A DNA stretch of 24,207 nt from CAYJAQ01 sp964368275 (GCA_964368275.1 CAYJAQ010000020.1:1-24207); one strand, 5' to 3'; positions 14,615 through 23,649 are shown, numbered from the stretch's first letter. The notes: generated from the letters alone by a model not told the origin. Numbers and translations: made by a program.

Positions 14615-17086
14615 ATGAAAGGAAATGTAAAACATGTTCTAAAAGCTATAGCTTCGGGTATTATCTGGGGTTTAGGACAAGTATTTAATCGTCAATACAT
14701 AAAAGCGCTCTTTTTCTTTGTGTTTTTTGTTATATTTGTTGGTATTGAATTAGGAACAGGTAGATATTTTGAAGTATATAATCCATATATTAAACTCGAA
14801 GAATCAACAGGTGAAAAGTTCTCTGATACAGAAGCCCAAAACTTTGTTGATACCGTTATCGCAAAAAGAACGGATCGGGAATTCCAAAGTAGAATTAATA
14901 CTTTCTATGATGACTTCATGGCAGATTATGAAGCAAAAAGTGTAGATGGTTATACGATGGATGAATTAATCCAATATACTGCCAAAGATATCAGTAAAAG
15001 CAGTCCAGAAAAATACTATGATTTGTTAACATATTTGAACGAAGGTTCAATATTCAAAGAAAGAGAAAGTGACATTGTTCCGGGAGATGAGATACTTAAT
15101 AATTTTGTAAGTGTTAACTTGTACCAAAAGACATACTACAACACGCTTACGAAAAAAGAGTATATTCAAAGTGTAAAAGAAGATAGCACAATATATTATG
15201 TTAATGTTTTAGATAGTAATGACACAACTGTTTCAGTTCAAGATTTAGTAGTCTTAGAACGCACTAATAAGTTGTATCGTTATAATAATAAGTTCTATGC
15301 ACAAACGACCAATACTGCTGAAAATATTCTAAAGTATGTTAACATAACTGATTATGCTGATCAAATAAATAAAGATAATCCTGAACAAAGTGCAATAATA
15401 AAAGATGTTGAAAAGGGCTTGATTAAATTAGGGGGCTATGTCCGCTATGACAATACCAATAAAAGGGTATATGTATATTATAATCCTGAAGCTACTGGTA
15501 TTGGTTATAATGCAACGCCTTTCTCAACAACATTAGCAGATTTTTGGGCTTTACGATATGGAAGTCCTGGTAGTCAGTATAATAATGATAATTACACAAG
15601 ATTTTTAATGGATGTTTATTTTGCGATAAATGATGAGGCAAGATTAAGTTTTGAATCGGAATTTAATAATTTCTTCCATGATCAAACAGGTTTCTTCGTA
15701 AAAGGATTATGGTCAATAATCACTTTAGGCGAAACAAATAGTGTTACCTATACGCAAACTAAATTACTAGCAAATGCTTTATCAACTACAAACACGAAAA
15801 AGCTTGAAATAGAACCACTCGAAATAGTAGAAATTAGAGGGCATATGTCTTCCTTCCTATTATTAAAGGGATTAATTTCAACATTATTATTAGCTTATTT
15901 TGTGTTTATATGGATTTGGGCAATTAGAGATGCCTATAAGACAAGCAAACGTAATGATTTTGCACGTGAGTGGTTAGCAACTGGTGATAATACTTTGCCA
16001 GAAGGCTACTTGCATGCACCAACTATTGAAAAAGATAAAGTTTGGTTTAAATCAGTTTACGCACATGGCTTTGAATATATTGTCTTGTTGCCTGCAATCT
16101 TTACAATTACCTTTATTTCCCTAATGCCAATACTATTTGGATTCTTAGTTGCATTTACTTCTTATAGTGGTTATACGGCGGATGCTGGGTTAATTGATTG
16201 GGTAGGATTTACGAATTTTGCTTCTATCTTTAGCTTTGGTAATACCGGTGCGGCTACTTTACCATTTGGTACGGTATTCTGGAAAGTACTATGGTGGACA
16301 ATGGTTTGGGCGGTTGCTTCAACGGCGACTGTATTCTTTGGAGGTTTCTTCCAAGCATTGATTATCAATAATGATCATGTGCCTTTGAAAAAGGTATGGC
16401 GAACAGTATTGATTCTCCCTTGGGCAATTCCAGCTATTCTTTCACAAATGATGTTTGGTTTAATTTTTGAAGAAACTGGTATTTTGAACAATTTCCTTCA
16501 AACAATTGGTGCTTATGATCTCTTTGAGAGTTGGGGTATTCTCGGCAGGGCGTTTAATGCTGAAACGATGACTTGGTTCCAGCGAACATTCTACTTAGGA
16601 CATGACAACATTCAATGGTTCATGAATGCGAATAACGTTTGGTTCGTAAGAATAACAATAATTGTAATCAATATCTGGTTAGGCTTCCCATATTATATGG
16701 CATTAATGAGTGGTATAATGACAAGCATTGATAAATCATTATACGAAGCTGCCGATATAGATGGCGCTAGTGGAGGTCAGAAACTTCGTAGAATAACCTT
16801 CCCACTAGTAATGTACTCGACGGCACCGCTATTAGTAATGTGCTTCTCGGGTAACTTTAATAACTTTGGAATAATCTACTTTATGACCGAAGGTGGCCAA
16901 CACGTCGGAGACTTATCAACGGCCTATGCTGGTGATACAGATATTCTTATTTCTTGGATGTATCGGTTGACGGTTGACTATAAAGTATACAATATGGCCT
17001 CGGTATTTTCAATTTTGATCTTTATTATTGTTGGTTCAATAGCTGCTTGGAACTACTCAAGAACCAAGGCGTTTAAGGAGGATTAA
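14615..17086 (+). CDS. malF: Maltodextrin ABC importer permease (MalF-like) with very large extracytoplasmic insertion
   Basis: Binding-protein-dependent transport permease, 823 aa, far longer than a usual sugar permease of about 300 aa. TM1 (about 28-50) is followed by a hydrophilic region of some 360 residues (about 52-408) that must lie outside, then TM2 (413-437), a cytoplasmic stretch, and the transport core from about 482. The EAA loop that docks the ATPase is EAADIDGASGGQKLRRITFP at 711-730. E. coli MalF also carries an extracytoplasmic domain (P2) that contacts MalE, but between other helices and smaller. Ribosome site AGGAGG at 14604-14609. The MalG-like gene starts 1 base after its stop. 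Function by family and synteny; the insertion itself matches nothing I recognise. Confidence 0.88.
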   Translation: MKGNVKHVLKAIASGIIWGLGQVFNRQYIKALFFFVFFVIFVGIELGTGRYFEVYNPYIKLEESTGEKFSDTEAQNFVDTVIAKRTDREFQSRINTFYDDFMADYEAKSVDGYTMDELIQYTAKDISKSSPEKYYDLLTYLNEGSIFKERESDIVPGDEILNNFVSVNLYQKTYYNTLTKKEYIQSVKEDSTIYYVNVLDSNDTTVSVQDLVVLERTNKLYRYNNKFYAQTTNTAENILKYVNITDYADQINKDNPEQSAIIKDVEKGLIKLGGYVRYDNTNKRVYVYYNPEATGIGYNATPFSTTLADFWALRYGSPGSQYNNDNYTRFLMDVYFAINDEARLSFESEFNNFFHDQTGFFVKGLWSIITLGETNSVTYTQTKLLANALSTTNTKKLEIEPLEIVEIRGHMSSFLLLKGLISTLLLAYFVFIWIWAIRDAYKTSKRNDFAREWLATGDNTLPEGYLHAPTIEKDKVWFKSVYAHGFEYIVLLPAIFTITFISLMPILFGFLVAFTSYSGYTADAGLIDWVGFTNFASIFSFGNTGAATLPFGTVFWKVLWWTMVWAVASTATVFFGGFFQALIINNDHVPLKKVWRTVLILPWAIPAILSQMMFGLIFEETGILNNFLQTIGAYDLFESWGILGRAFNAETMTWFQRTFYLGHDNIQWFMNANNVWFVRITIIVINIWLGFPYYMALMSGIMTSIDKSLYEAADIDGASGGQKLRRITFPLVMYSTAPLLVMCFSGNFNNFGIIYFMTEGGQHVGDLSTAYAGDTDILISWMYRLTVDYKVYNMASVFSILIFIIVGSIAAWNYSRTKAFKED

Positions 17087-17087
17087 T

Positions 17088-18149
17088 ATGGTAGGTAAAA
17101 TATTATTAGTTTATTTAGCATTAATCATCTACTTTGTGATGGATTCAATTTCCTCACAAATCTTTACGCATAAAGGGTATAACAAGCTAGCTGGTGCTCT
17201 CTTAGGCTTAATTCCAATATATGGTCTTATAAGAGCATTAACAATAAAACCTAAAAAGCAAGTTCAAAAAGGATACCTAAAGACAGTATTCAAGCCAAGT
17301 GCGTTAATTGCTAAGTTTTTCATTTTCTTTGAAATGGTGGGACTTGCAACATTGGTATTATTACCAGTTATTTATATGGTTGGTTCTTCACTAACTAAGA
17401 CTGATAGTCTACCATTGAATCTATGGCCAAAAGAAATATATTGGGGAAATTATAAAGAACTATTTACGGAAACTAAATTCTTTGTTTGGTTTAAAAATAC
17501 CTTTATAATTGCTTTTCTAAATATGATTTTTGGAGTAGTGTTTATTACTGGTGCTGGTTATGTCTTTGCCCGTTTTAAATTTAAAGGTAAAAAGATTGGT
17601 TTAATCACTATTCTAGTACTTCAAGTATTCCCTTCTTTCATGGGATTAATTGCGATGTTTACCTTGTTTGAAACATTTGGCTTATTAGGCCGACCTGTCG
17701 CACTAACTATCTTGTATGTTGGTGGTAGTATTCCATTTAACGTTTGGTTAATTAAGGGATACTTACAACAGATACCACGTGATCTTGATGAATCAGCAAT
17801 GATTGATGGTGCAAGTAAGATTGATATTTTCTTCAAGATTATTTTGCCACTATCAGTACCAATTTTAAGCTTTGTCGCTGTTAATCAGTTTATGGCTCCA
17901 TGGATGGACTATATGCTACCAGGTTACTTATTAAATGTAGCTAGACCAGAAAATGTTGGTAATGCTGATGCAATACAAGAACAATGGACACTCGCTGTTG
18001 GTTTGTTTGAAATGATTAAAGGTACTAACTCCAATTATACACAATTTGCTGCTGGTGCTTTAATAATCGGTTTACCGATTACTGTTCTATATGTTGTTTT
18101 CCAACGTTTCTTAATAGAAGGTATTACAGCCGGAGCTACGAAAGGATAA
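17088..18149 (+). CDS. malG: Maltodextrin ABC importer permease (MalG-like)
   Basis: Second permease of the importer, 353 aa. An N-terminal extension of about 75 residues holds one or two extra hydrophobic segments and a KPKKQ basic patch. The core has about six spans, with 'LPVIYMVGSSLTKTDSLP' before the first periplasmic loop and the EAA-loop motif ESAMIDGASK at 235-244 for ATPase contact. The C-terminus is 'GITAGATKG', typical of MalG-like proteins. AAGGAGG at 17075-17081 overlaps the end of the MalF-like gene, and the start is 1 base after its stop, so the two are translated together. A hairpin follows before the alpha-glucosidase gene. Confidence 0.9.
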   Translation: MVGKILLVYLALIIYFVMDSISSQIFTHKGYNKLAGALLGLIPIYGLIRALTIKPKKQVQKGYLKTVFKPSALIAKFFIFFEMVGLATLVLLPVIYMVGSSLTKTDSLPLNLWPKEIYWGNYKELFTETKFFVWFKNTFIIAFLNMIFGVVFITGAGYVFARFKFKGKKIGLITILVLQVFPSFMGLIAMFTLFETFGLLGRPVALTILYVGGSIPFNVWLIKGYLQQIPRDLDESAMIDGASKIDIFFKIILPLSVPILSFVAVNQFMAPWMDYMLPGYLLNVARPENVGNADAIQEQWTLAVGLFEMIKGTNSNYTQFAAGALIIGLPITVLYVVFQRFLIEGITAGATKG

Positions 18150-18154
18150 AAAAT

Positions 18155-18185
18155 AGTAGATATGGTTATGCCATATCTACTTTTT
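18155..18185 (+). terminator. Hairpin terminator/attenuator between the MalG-like and alpha-glucosidase genes
   Basis: AGTAGATATGG (18155-18165) pairs with CCATATCTACT (18171-18181) around TTATG and is followed by a T run to 18185. The alpha-glucosidase ATG is only 11 bases further and lacks a clear ribosome site; an AAAGGA motif lies upstream of the hairpin at 18141-18146. It probably reduces, rather than ends, transcription into the enzyme genes. Confidence 0.75.
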
Positions 18186-18196
18186 AAAAAAGAATT

Positions 18197-19891
18197 ATGA
18201 AAAAAACATGGTGGAAAGAAGCCTTTGGCTATCAAATATATATAAGAAGCTTTTATGATAGTAATGATGATGGAATTGGTGATTTAAGAGGAATTATTGA
18301 GAAATTGCCCTACTTACATGATTTAGGTATTAATCTAATATGGATATGCCCATTTTATGTTTCACCGATGGATGATAATGGCTATGATGTATCGGACTTT
18401 AAAGCAGTGTCAAATGAATATGGCACAATGGCTGATGTGCAAGAACTTATAAAAAAAGCACATGATTTAGGAATCAAAATAATTATTGACCTAGTTCTAA
18501 ATCAGACATCAGACGAACATGAGTGGTTTATTGAATCGCGAAAGTCGGTTGATAATCCATACCGGGAATACTACTATTGGGCAAAACCGCGTTGCATAGA
18601 CGGTAAACGGACTGAGCCAACTAATTGGGCATCATTCTTTGGAGGTAGCTGTTGGAACTTTGATGAAATGTCCGGTGAGTATTATATGAAGATTTTCTCA
18701 AATAAAATGCCTGACTTAAACTGGGAAAGTAGGAAAGTTCAACAAGCAATGGTTGATATAGTAATGTTTTGGCTAGAAATGGGTATTGATGGTTTCCGGG
18801 TTGACGCTGTTGCTCATTTAGCAAAAGGCCCCCTAATTGATTCTAAAATGGATACTCCCAATAAGTATCAACCAGATTGGGCAATGTATTCTAATTTACC
18901 TCGTTTGCATAAGTATTTAAAAATGCTAAATAAAGAGGCTTTTTCTCAAAAAGATATAATGACTGTTGGTGAAGTTGGAGGAAATGCGAGAATTGCTGAT
19001 GCGATTAAATATACGGCACCTGGCAGAAATGAACTAAAAATGGTCTTTAATTTTGATCATAATTGGTGTAATAATTCTTGGAATGCTAAGAATCGTGATG
19101 AATTAGTTATTAATGTTAAGCATTTAAAAGAAATGTTTAATAAATGGCAAACCGGATTGCAAGGCAAAACATGGAATGCCATCTACTGGTTAAATCATGA
19201 CCAACCACGAGTATTAACCCATTATGGTGATGAAAAAGTTTATATAAAAAGAAGTGCTAAAGCATTAGCTGTTGCTTTATACTTTATGTGGGGAACGCCA
19301 TTTATTTATAATGGTGAAGAAATTGGTATGACTAATCCTTACTTTAAATCCATTGAAGACTTTAAGGATGTTTCCTTTATTACTCAGTATAACATGAACA
19401 TTGCAAATGGGGCTGATCCTAAAGCTTATATTGATCATGCATCACTTTCGACCCGTGATAATGCTAGAACAATCATGCAGTGGAGTAGCGCAAAATATGC
19501 AGGATTTAGTCATCATCAACCATGGAATATGGTTTGTGACAATTACAAAGTAGTTAATGTTGAAGATGAATTAAAAGATGAAGACTCAATATTAAATTTC
19601 TATAAAAAAATAATTGCTATTAGAACAAAATCAGTGTATAATGATACTATCGTATATGGTAAATATCAGCAAGTGTATTATGATCATCCAGCAATTTATG
19701 GCTATTTGCGGAAATATCATAAGCGAACAATTTTAGTTTTAGTCAATCTAACTAAGCATTCAGCGCTTTTAGATGACTTCAATTATGGTATAAAGAAAGT
19801 AATCTTAAATAACATGGACTATGACATTGTCTTTGATAAGCAAATTAAATTTGCCCCTTATCAAGCATTAGTTTTAGAAATAGGAGAATGA
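18197..19891 (+). CDS. Cytoplasmic GH13 alpha-glucosidase (GH13_31/36-like)
   Basis: Intracellular enzyme of 564 aa releasing glucose from imported maltodextrins. It begins directly with the barrel ('WWKEAFGYQIYIRSFYDSN'), as oligo-1,6-glucosidases and maltases do, and the length fits that group. Motifs are D98 in region I (DLVLNQ, with Gln103 where His is normal), MPDLN at 171-175, nucleophile D203 in GFRVDA, E259 in VGEV, and H334-D335 in NHDQ. Ala204 after the nucleophile, instead of the Val of oligo-1,6-glucosidases, suggests alpha-1,4 preference. The ribosome site is weak and a hairpin lies just upstream. The gene ends in TGA, 1 base before the malQ start, with GGAG for malQ inside its end. 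Trehalose-6-phosphate hydrolase is a less likely alternative. Confidence 0.88.
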   Translation: MKKTWWKEAFGYQIYIRSFYDSNDDGIGDLRGIIEKLPYLHDLGINLIWICPFYVSPMDDNGYDVSDFKAVSNEYGTMADVQELIKKAHDLGIKIIIDLVLNQTSDEHEWFIESRKSVDNPYREYYYWAKPRCIDGKRTEPTNWASFFGGSCWNFDEMSGEYYMKIFSNKMPDLNWESRKVQQAMVDIVMFWLEMGIDGFRVDAVAHLAKGPLIDSKMDTPNKYQPDWAMYSNLPRLHKYLKMLNKEAFSQKDIMTVGEVGGNARIADAIKYTAPGRNELKMVFNFDHNWCNNSWNAKNRDELVINVKHLKEMFNKWQTGLQGKTWNAIYWLNHDQPRVLTHYGDEKVYIKRSAKALAVALYFMWGTPFIYNGEEIGMTNPYFKSIEDFKDVSFITQYNMNIANGADPKAYIDHASLSTRDNARTIMQWSSAKYAGFSHHQPWNMVCDNYKVVNVEDELKDEDSILNFYKKIIAIRTKSVYNDTIVYGKYQQVYYDHPAIYGYLRKYHKRTILVLVNLTKHSALLDDFNYGIKKVILNNMDYDIVFDKQIKFAPYQALVLEIGE

Positions 19892-19892
19892 A

Positions 19893-21362
19893 ATGAGAAG
19901 AAGTGGAATTTTATTACCGATTAGTAGTTTGCCAAATCCGTATGGTATAGGCACTTTTGGCAAAGAAGCATACGAATTTGTTGATTTCTTGAAGAAAGCT
20001 AATCAAAAATTATGGCAGATTTTGCCGCTAGGGCCAACCTCGTATGGTGATTCACCCTATCAGACTTTTTCAGCTTTTGCTGGAAACCCCTATTTTATTG
20101 ATTTAGATCACTTAGCCGAAATTGGCTTATTAAAAAGAAACGAATATGAACATATGAAAAAAGCTGTATCGGATAAGGTTGATTATGAATACATCTATTA
20201 TAATCGCTTTGAGATGCTAAGAAAAGCCCATAAGCGTTTCCTAGAAAAGATACCTGCTGATTATCAAGCATTTTGTCAAGATAATGAAGAATGGCTTGAT
20301 GATTATGCCTTATACATGAGTATTAAAAATAGCTTTGGGGGAATTAGTTGGTCAGAGTGGCCAAAGGAATATAAACATCGTGACGAAAAAACCCTTGCTT
20401 TATTTAAAGATATGCATCAAAACGATATTGCATTTTGGCAGTTTCTTCAATATGAATTTTTCCAAGAATGGTTTGCACTAAAAAAATATGCCAATGACTT
20501 TGGCATACAAATAGTTGGTGATATTCCAATCTATGTTGCACAAGATAGTAGTGACGTTTGGTCAAATCCTAGTGATTGGCAACTTGATGATGATTTACTA
20601 CCTACCCGTGTTGCGGGGTGCCCTCCAGATTATTTTGCTAAAACTGGCCAGTTATGGGGTAATCCATTATATCGATATGATAAAATGGAAAAAGAAGGAT
20701 TTCCATGGTGGATTAGACGTGTGCAGGAATCATTTAAAATATATGATGTTGTAAGAATTGATCACTTCCGTGGGTTTGAATCTTACTATTCGATTAAATA
20801 TGGTGATCCAACCGCAGAGTTTGGTGTTTGGGTTAAAGGACCTAGTATGAAGCTATTTAATGCAATAAATAAAGCATTGGGTAATGTTCAAATCATAGCC
20901 GAAGACTTAGGTTTTCTTACTGAAGAAGTATATGAGTTATTGCGCGATGCTGGTTATCCTGGTATGAAAATATTACAATTTGGTTTTGACCCATATGGTG
21001 ACAGTGAGTATATGCCGCATAATTACAATAAGAATTCAGTCGTTTATCCTGGTACCCACGATAATATGCCAATTAAAGGTTGGTTTAAGACTTTGAATCG
21101 TGAACAAAAGCAATATGTTTATGATTATTTACAAGTAAAGCGACCAAAAGATGTTCCTGCCAAAATGATAAAGGCTTGTTTAGCATCAGTATCTGACATG
21201 GCGGTTATTCCTCTTCAAGACTATTTAGAATTAGGAAATGAAGCACGTTTTAATATTCCATCCACTCTTGGTGGTAATTGGCTATGGCGCTTTGATCCTA
21301 AAATGGTAACCGAAGAATTAGCTCTGAAGATTGCTAATTGGACAAAGATATACAGACGATAG
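19893..21362 (+). CDS. malQ: 4-alpha-glucanotransferase (amylomaltase, GH77)
   Basis: Disproportionating enzyme that transfers maltodextrin segments and releases glucose, in the cytoplasm; 489 aa, normal length for MalQ. The N-terminus RRSGILLPISSLPNPYGIG, the 'GPTSYGDSPYQ' loop and 'NPYFIDLD' are typical of GH77. Catalytic residues are D290 in VRIDHFRG, E337 in IAEDLG, and D390 in PGTHDN. The ribosome site GGAG (19882-19885) lies in the last codons of the alpha-glucosidase gene. The next gene starts 1 base after the malQ stop. Together with the alpha-glucosidase it forms the intracellular processing step for imported maltodextrins. Confidence 0.96.
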   Translation: MRRSGILLPISSLPNPYGIGTFGKEAYEFVDFLKKANQKLWQILPLGPTSYGDSPYQTFSAFAGNPYFIDLDHLAEIGLLKRNEYEHMKKAVSDKVDYEYIYYNRFEMLRKAHKRFLEKIPADYQAFCQDNEEWLDDYALYMSIKNSFGGISWSEWPKEYKHRDEKTLALFKDMHQNDIAFWQFLQYEFFQEWFALKKYANDFGIQIVGDIPIYVAQDSSDVWSNPSDWQLDDDLLPTRVAGCPPDYFAKTGQLWGNPLYRYDKMEKEGFPWWIRRVQESFKIYDVVRIDHFRGFESYYSIKYGDPTAEFGVWVKGPSMKLFNAINKALGNVQIIAEDLGFLTEEVYELLRDAGYPGMKILQFGFDPYGDSEYMPHNYNKNSVVYPGTHDNMPIKGWFKTLNREQKQYVYDYLQVKRPKDVPAKMIKACLASVSDMAVIPLQDYLELGNEARFNIPSTLGGNWLWRFDPKMVTEELALKIANWTKIYRR

Positions 21363-21363
21363 T

Positions 21364-22731
21364 ATGAAGAAATATTTTAGTTTGTTTGTTGTTATAATTA
21401 TTTTACTTGGCATAGGGGCATGTAAAAAGCAACCTGAACCAATCCCTGTTGTGAACAACAAAGTTACCCTTGAACTAAATGGGGGGATAACTTCCGGTGC
21501 TACGATTATTGAAGCATATAATGGTTATGTTACCTTGCCGACACCGACTAAAGAGAATAATATTTTTATTGGTTGGGCAACATCTGATGGTGCACCATTT
21601 GAAAGCGATAGTGCCATTACCAGTAGCATGACAATATATGCGAATTGGACGGAAGCCAATGTGCAGTACCGTATTTTCTATTCTGCTCAAGGGGTTACAT
21701 TCCCGGAGGAATATGTTAATAAATACATTAGTGGTGAAGGCTGCGCTTTGCCGATTGTTAGTAAGAAGCACCATGAATTTATTGGTTGGACTATTAATGA
21801 TGATTTATCTGGTCCAACATTTACAGAATTAACTACTACTGATTATGGTAATAAAACCCTTTATCCCGTATTTAGAGATATTGCTGAATACGAAGATATT
21901 ACTTATCATTTAGATGGTGGAAAACTTTCTGATAGTGCTATTACCAAAGTTATTGTAGGTGAAACTTACAAATTAGATACACCTACTAAAGTTGGCTATT
22001 ATTTTAAGGGCTATTATCAAAATGCTGATTTTTCGGGTGAACGGATTAGTATCATTGATGCAAGTACACCTCGGCCATTAGAACTATATGCTCGATTTGT
22101 TGAAGCAAAATTAGAAAATGCTTTAATATCAGTTTATGGCGATAGTATTTCGACATATCTTGGCTATATTCCAGCTGCTTATGCTTGTTTTTATCCCGCA
22201 AGTTATGCTGACGTACAGGACGTAAATGATACATGGTGGCAAAAGGCAATTAATGATGTAGGTGCAACTTTATGTAATAATGCTTCTTGGAGTGGCAGTA
22301 AGGTTGCTGGTGGTGGGCTATCTAGTTGAACTAATCCAGATAGAATTGCTAATTTAGCAAGTGAAATCGGTAACCCTGATATTATTCTTGTCTATATTGG
22401 TGTTAATGACTGTTCATCCAATATAACACTTGCCAATTTCCAACTGGCTTATCGCACAATGATTAATGGTATGAAAAAGCAATATCCTAATTGTGAAATA
22501 ATTATATGTAATCTGCCATACACTCGCTATGGTGATACGAGAGTACAGTTAAAGGAAAGCTATAATCAATTTCTTTTAGAATTTGCGAATGAATTTAATT
22601 TACCATTAGTAGATATAGCAAGTAAGATAACAAGTGAGAACATGTCTACCTATCTAGCAGATGGAACGCATCCAAATAAATTAGGAATGAGTCTAATTGC
22701 CTCATTAGTGGTTGATGCCTTGAAAAAATAG
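21364..22731 (+). pseudogene. InlB-repeat/SGNH hydrolase lipoprotein interrupted by in-frame UGA (codon 322)
   Basis: A continuous 455-codon frame is broken only by TGA at 22327-22329. The lipobox GIGAC (Cys20) marks a surface lipoprotein. Three InlB/Listeria-Bacteroides-type beta repeats follow (about 33-95, 100-172, 179-248), with 'G.F.GW' and 'Y..W/F' landmarks. The SGNH/GDSL esterase domain then has block I GDSIS with nucleophile S261, block III GVND (346-349), and DGTHPN with D433 and H436. The UGA falls between block I and block III, so the 321-residue product lacks catalytic residues. Reading UGA as Trp restores a smooth domain. The start is coupled to malQ (1-base gap) without a clear ribosome site. 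It may be a recent nonsense mutation, an assembly error, or read-through. Role if active: carbohydrate or lipid deacylation at the surface. Confidence 0.8.
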
Positions 22732-22778
22732 AAAAAAGATGTTAGCGAATTTATTAGATTCGTTTAACATCTTTTTTT
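22732..22778 (+). terminator. Strong terminator ending the maltodextrin operon
   Basis: AAAAAAGATGTTA (22732-22744) pairs with TAACATCTTTTTT (22765-22777), with inner CGAAT/ATTCG pairing and a T run to 22778. It begins directly after the TAG of the SGNH gene and isolates coaX from the operon. Confidence 0.92.
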
Positions 22779-22779
22779 C

Positions 22780-22808
22780 TTGCTAAAAATAGGAAAAGAG
22801 TGTATAAT
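22780..22808 (+). promoter_or_regulatory. Promoter of coaX
   Basis: TTGCTA (22780-22785), a 17-base spacer and TATAAT (22803-22808), placed immediately after the operon terminator. AGGAGG follows at 22824-22829 and the ATG at 22835, giving a leader of about 20 bases. Confidence 0.78.
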
Positions 22809-22834
22809 AAGAGAAGAGTATTTAGGAGGCTATT

Positions 22835-23593
22835 ATGTTATTATGTTTTGATATTGGTAATACACATATCGTAATGGCAATTGTAAAAAATAAGCAAATT
22901 ATTGATAAGTATCGTTTTGCTACAGACATCTCAGCAACTGAAGATGAATATGCCCTTCGCTTTCAAGCGATGATTCTTGAAAAGTATCAAGATGAGGCAA
23001 TTGAAGCAGTTATTATATCTTCTGTTGTTCCGCCACTTGATAAAATAATGGAGAAAACTTTTGTTAAGCATTTTGCGATTAAACCAATGTTTGTAGCCCA
23101 AGGCGTAAAAAGTGGTTTGCATATTAAACTTGAGAATCCAAAGCAGTTGGGAGCCGATTTACTAATAGGAGCAGTTGCTGCGTATGAGAAGTACCGTGAT
23201 ACTACGATAATTGTTGATTTAGGCACAGCGACCAAGTTTTCCGTAGTTACAAAGAATGCAGAATTCTTAGGTGGCATTATAGTGCCAGGGGTATATACAT
23301 CGTTAGATAGTTTATTTTCCAAAGCAGCAAAGCTTTTCCAAATTAGCATTGAGGAACCTAAAACAGTAATAGGGCGTGATACTACAACGAGTATCCAAAG
23401 TGGTACAGTATATGGTACTGCATGTATGATAGATGGCCTTATTGCGAAAATTCATCAAGAAATTGGTCAAGCAAGAGTAATCTTAACTGGCGGAATCGCC
23501 CCACTAATTGATAAGGTTATTACCACCCCACATGATTATGATCCTGATTTACTGATAAAAGGATTGATAATTATTTATTACAAAAACTGTTAA
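22835..23593 (+). CDS. coaX: Type III pantothenate kinase
   Basis: First enzyme of coenzyme A synthesis: ATP-dependent phosphorylation of pantothenate in the cytoplasm. Length 252 aa, normal for CoaX. The ASKHA-fold phosphate loop DIGNTH is at residues 6-11. The substrate motif appears as LGADLLIGAVAAYEKY near 105-120, with D108 conserved but Leu where many members have Arg. The second nucleotide loop IIVDLGTATKFSVV and the 'GGIIVPGV' stretch are both clear. It has its own promoter and ribosome site and is unrelated to the sugar operon upstream. Weakly terminated at its 3' side (T run near 23597, no obvious hairpin), so some transcription may continue into the next gene. Confidence 0.93.
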   Translation: MLLCFDIGNTHIVMAIVKNKQIIDKYRFATDISATEDEYALRFQAMILEKYQDEAIEAVIISSVVPPLDKIMEKTFVKHFAIKPMFVAQGVKSGLHIKLENPKQLGADLLIGAVAAYEKYRDTTIIVDLGTATKFSVVTKNAEFLGGIIVPGVYTSLDSLFSKAAKLFQISIEEPKTVIGRDTTTSIQSGTVYGTACMIDGLIAKIHQEIGQARVILTGGIAPLIDKVITTPHDYDPDLLIKGLIIIYYKNC

Positions 23594-23649
23594 TTCTTTT
23601 TTTTAGCATATTTCACGGTTTGTTGTTCATATATTGTATTGGTGATAAT

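Noticed and set aside
22327..22360. Selenocysteine insertion at the UGA, with a small hairpin (22346-22360) downstream
   Set aside because: The UGA is not at an SGNH catalytic position, the hairpin has a 6-bp stem with a 3-base loop unlike bacterial SECIS elements, and Trp fits the context.
21364..22731. UGA=Trp genetic code (table 4) for this genome
   Set aside because: Only one internal TGA is seen, Trp is otherwise TGG throughout, and TGA ends two genes at natural C-termini (1254-1256, 19889-19891), one overlapping and one 1 base before the next start. Both have TAA or TAG within 11 codons downstream, so the window alone is not absolute proof.
22459..22731. Separate small gene after the UGA
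   Set aside because: It is the continuation of the SGNH domain in the same frame, has no ribosome site and lacks its own block I.
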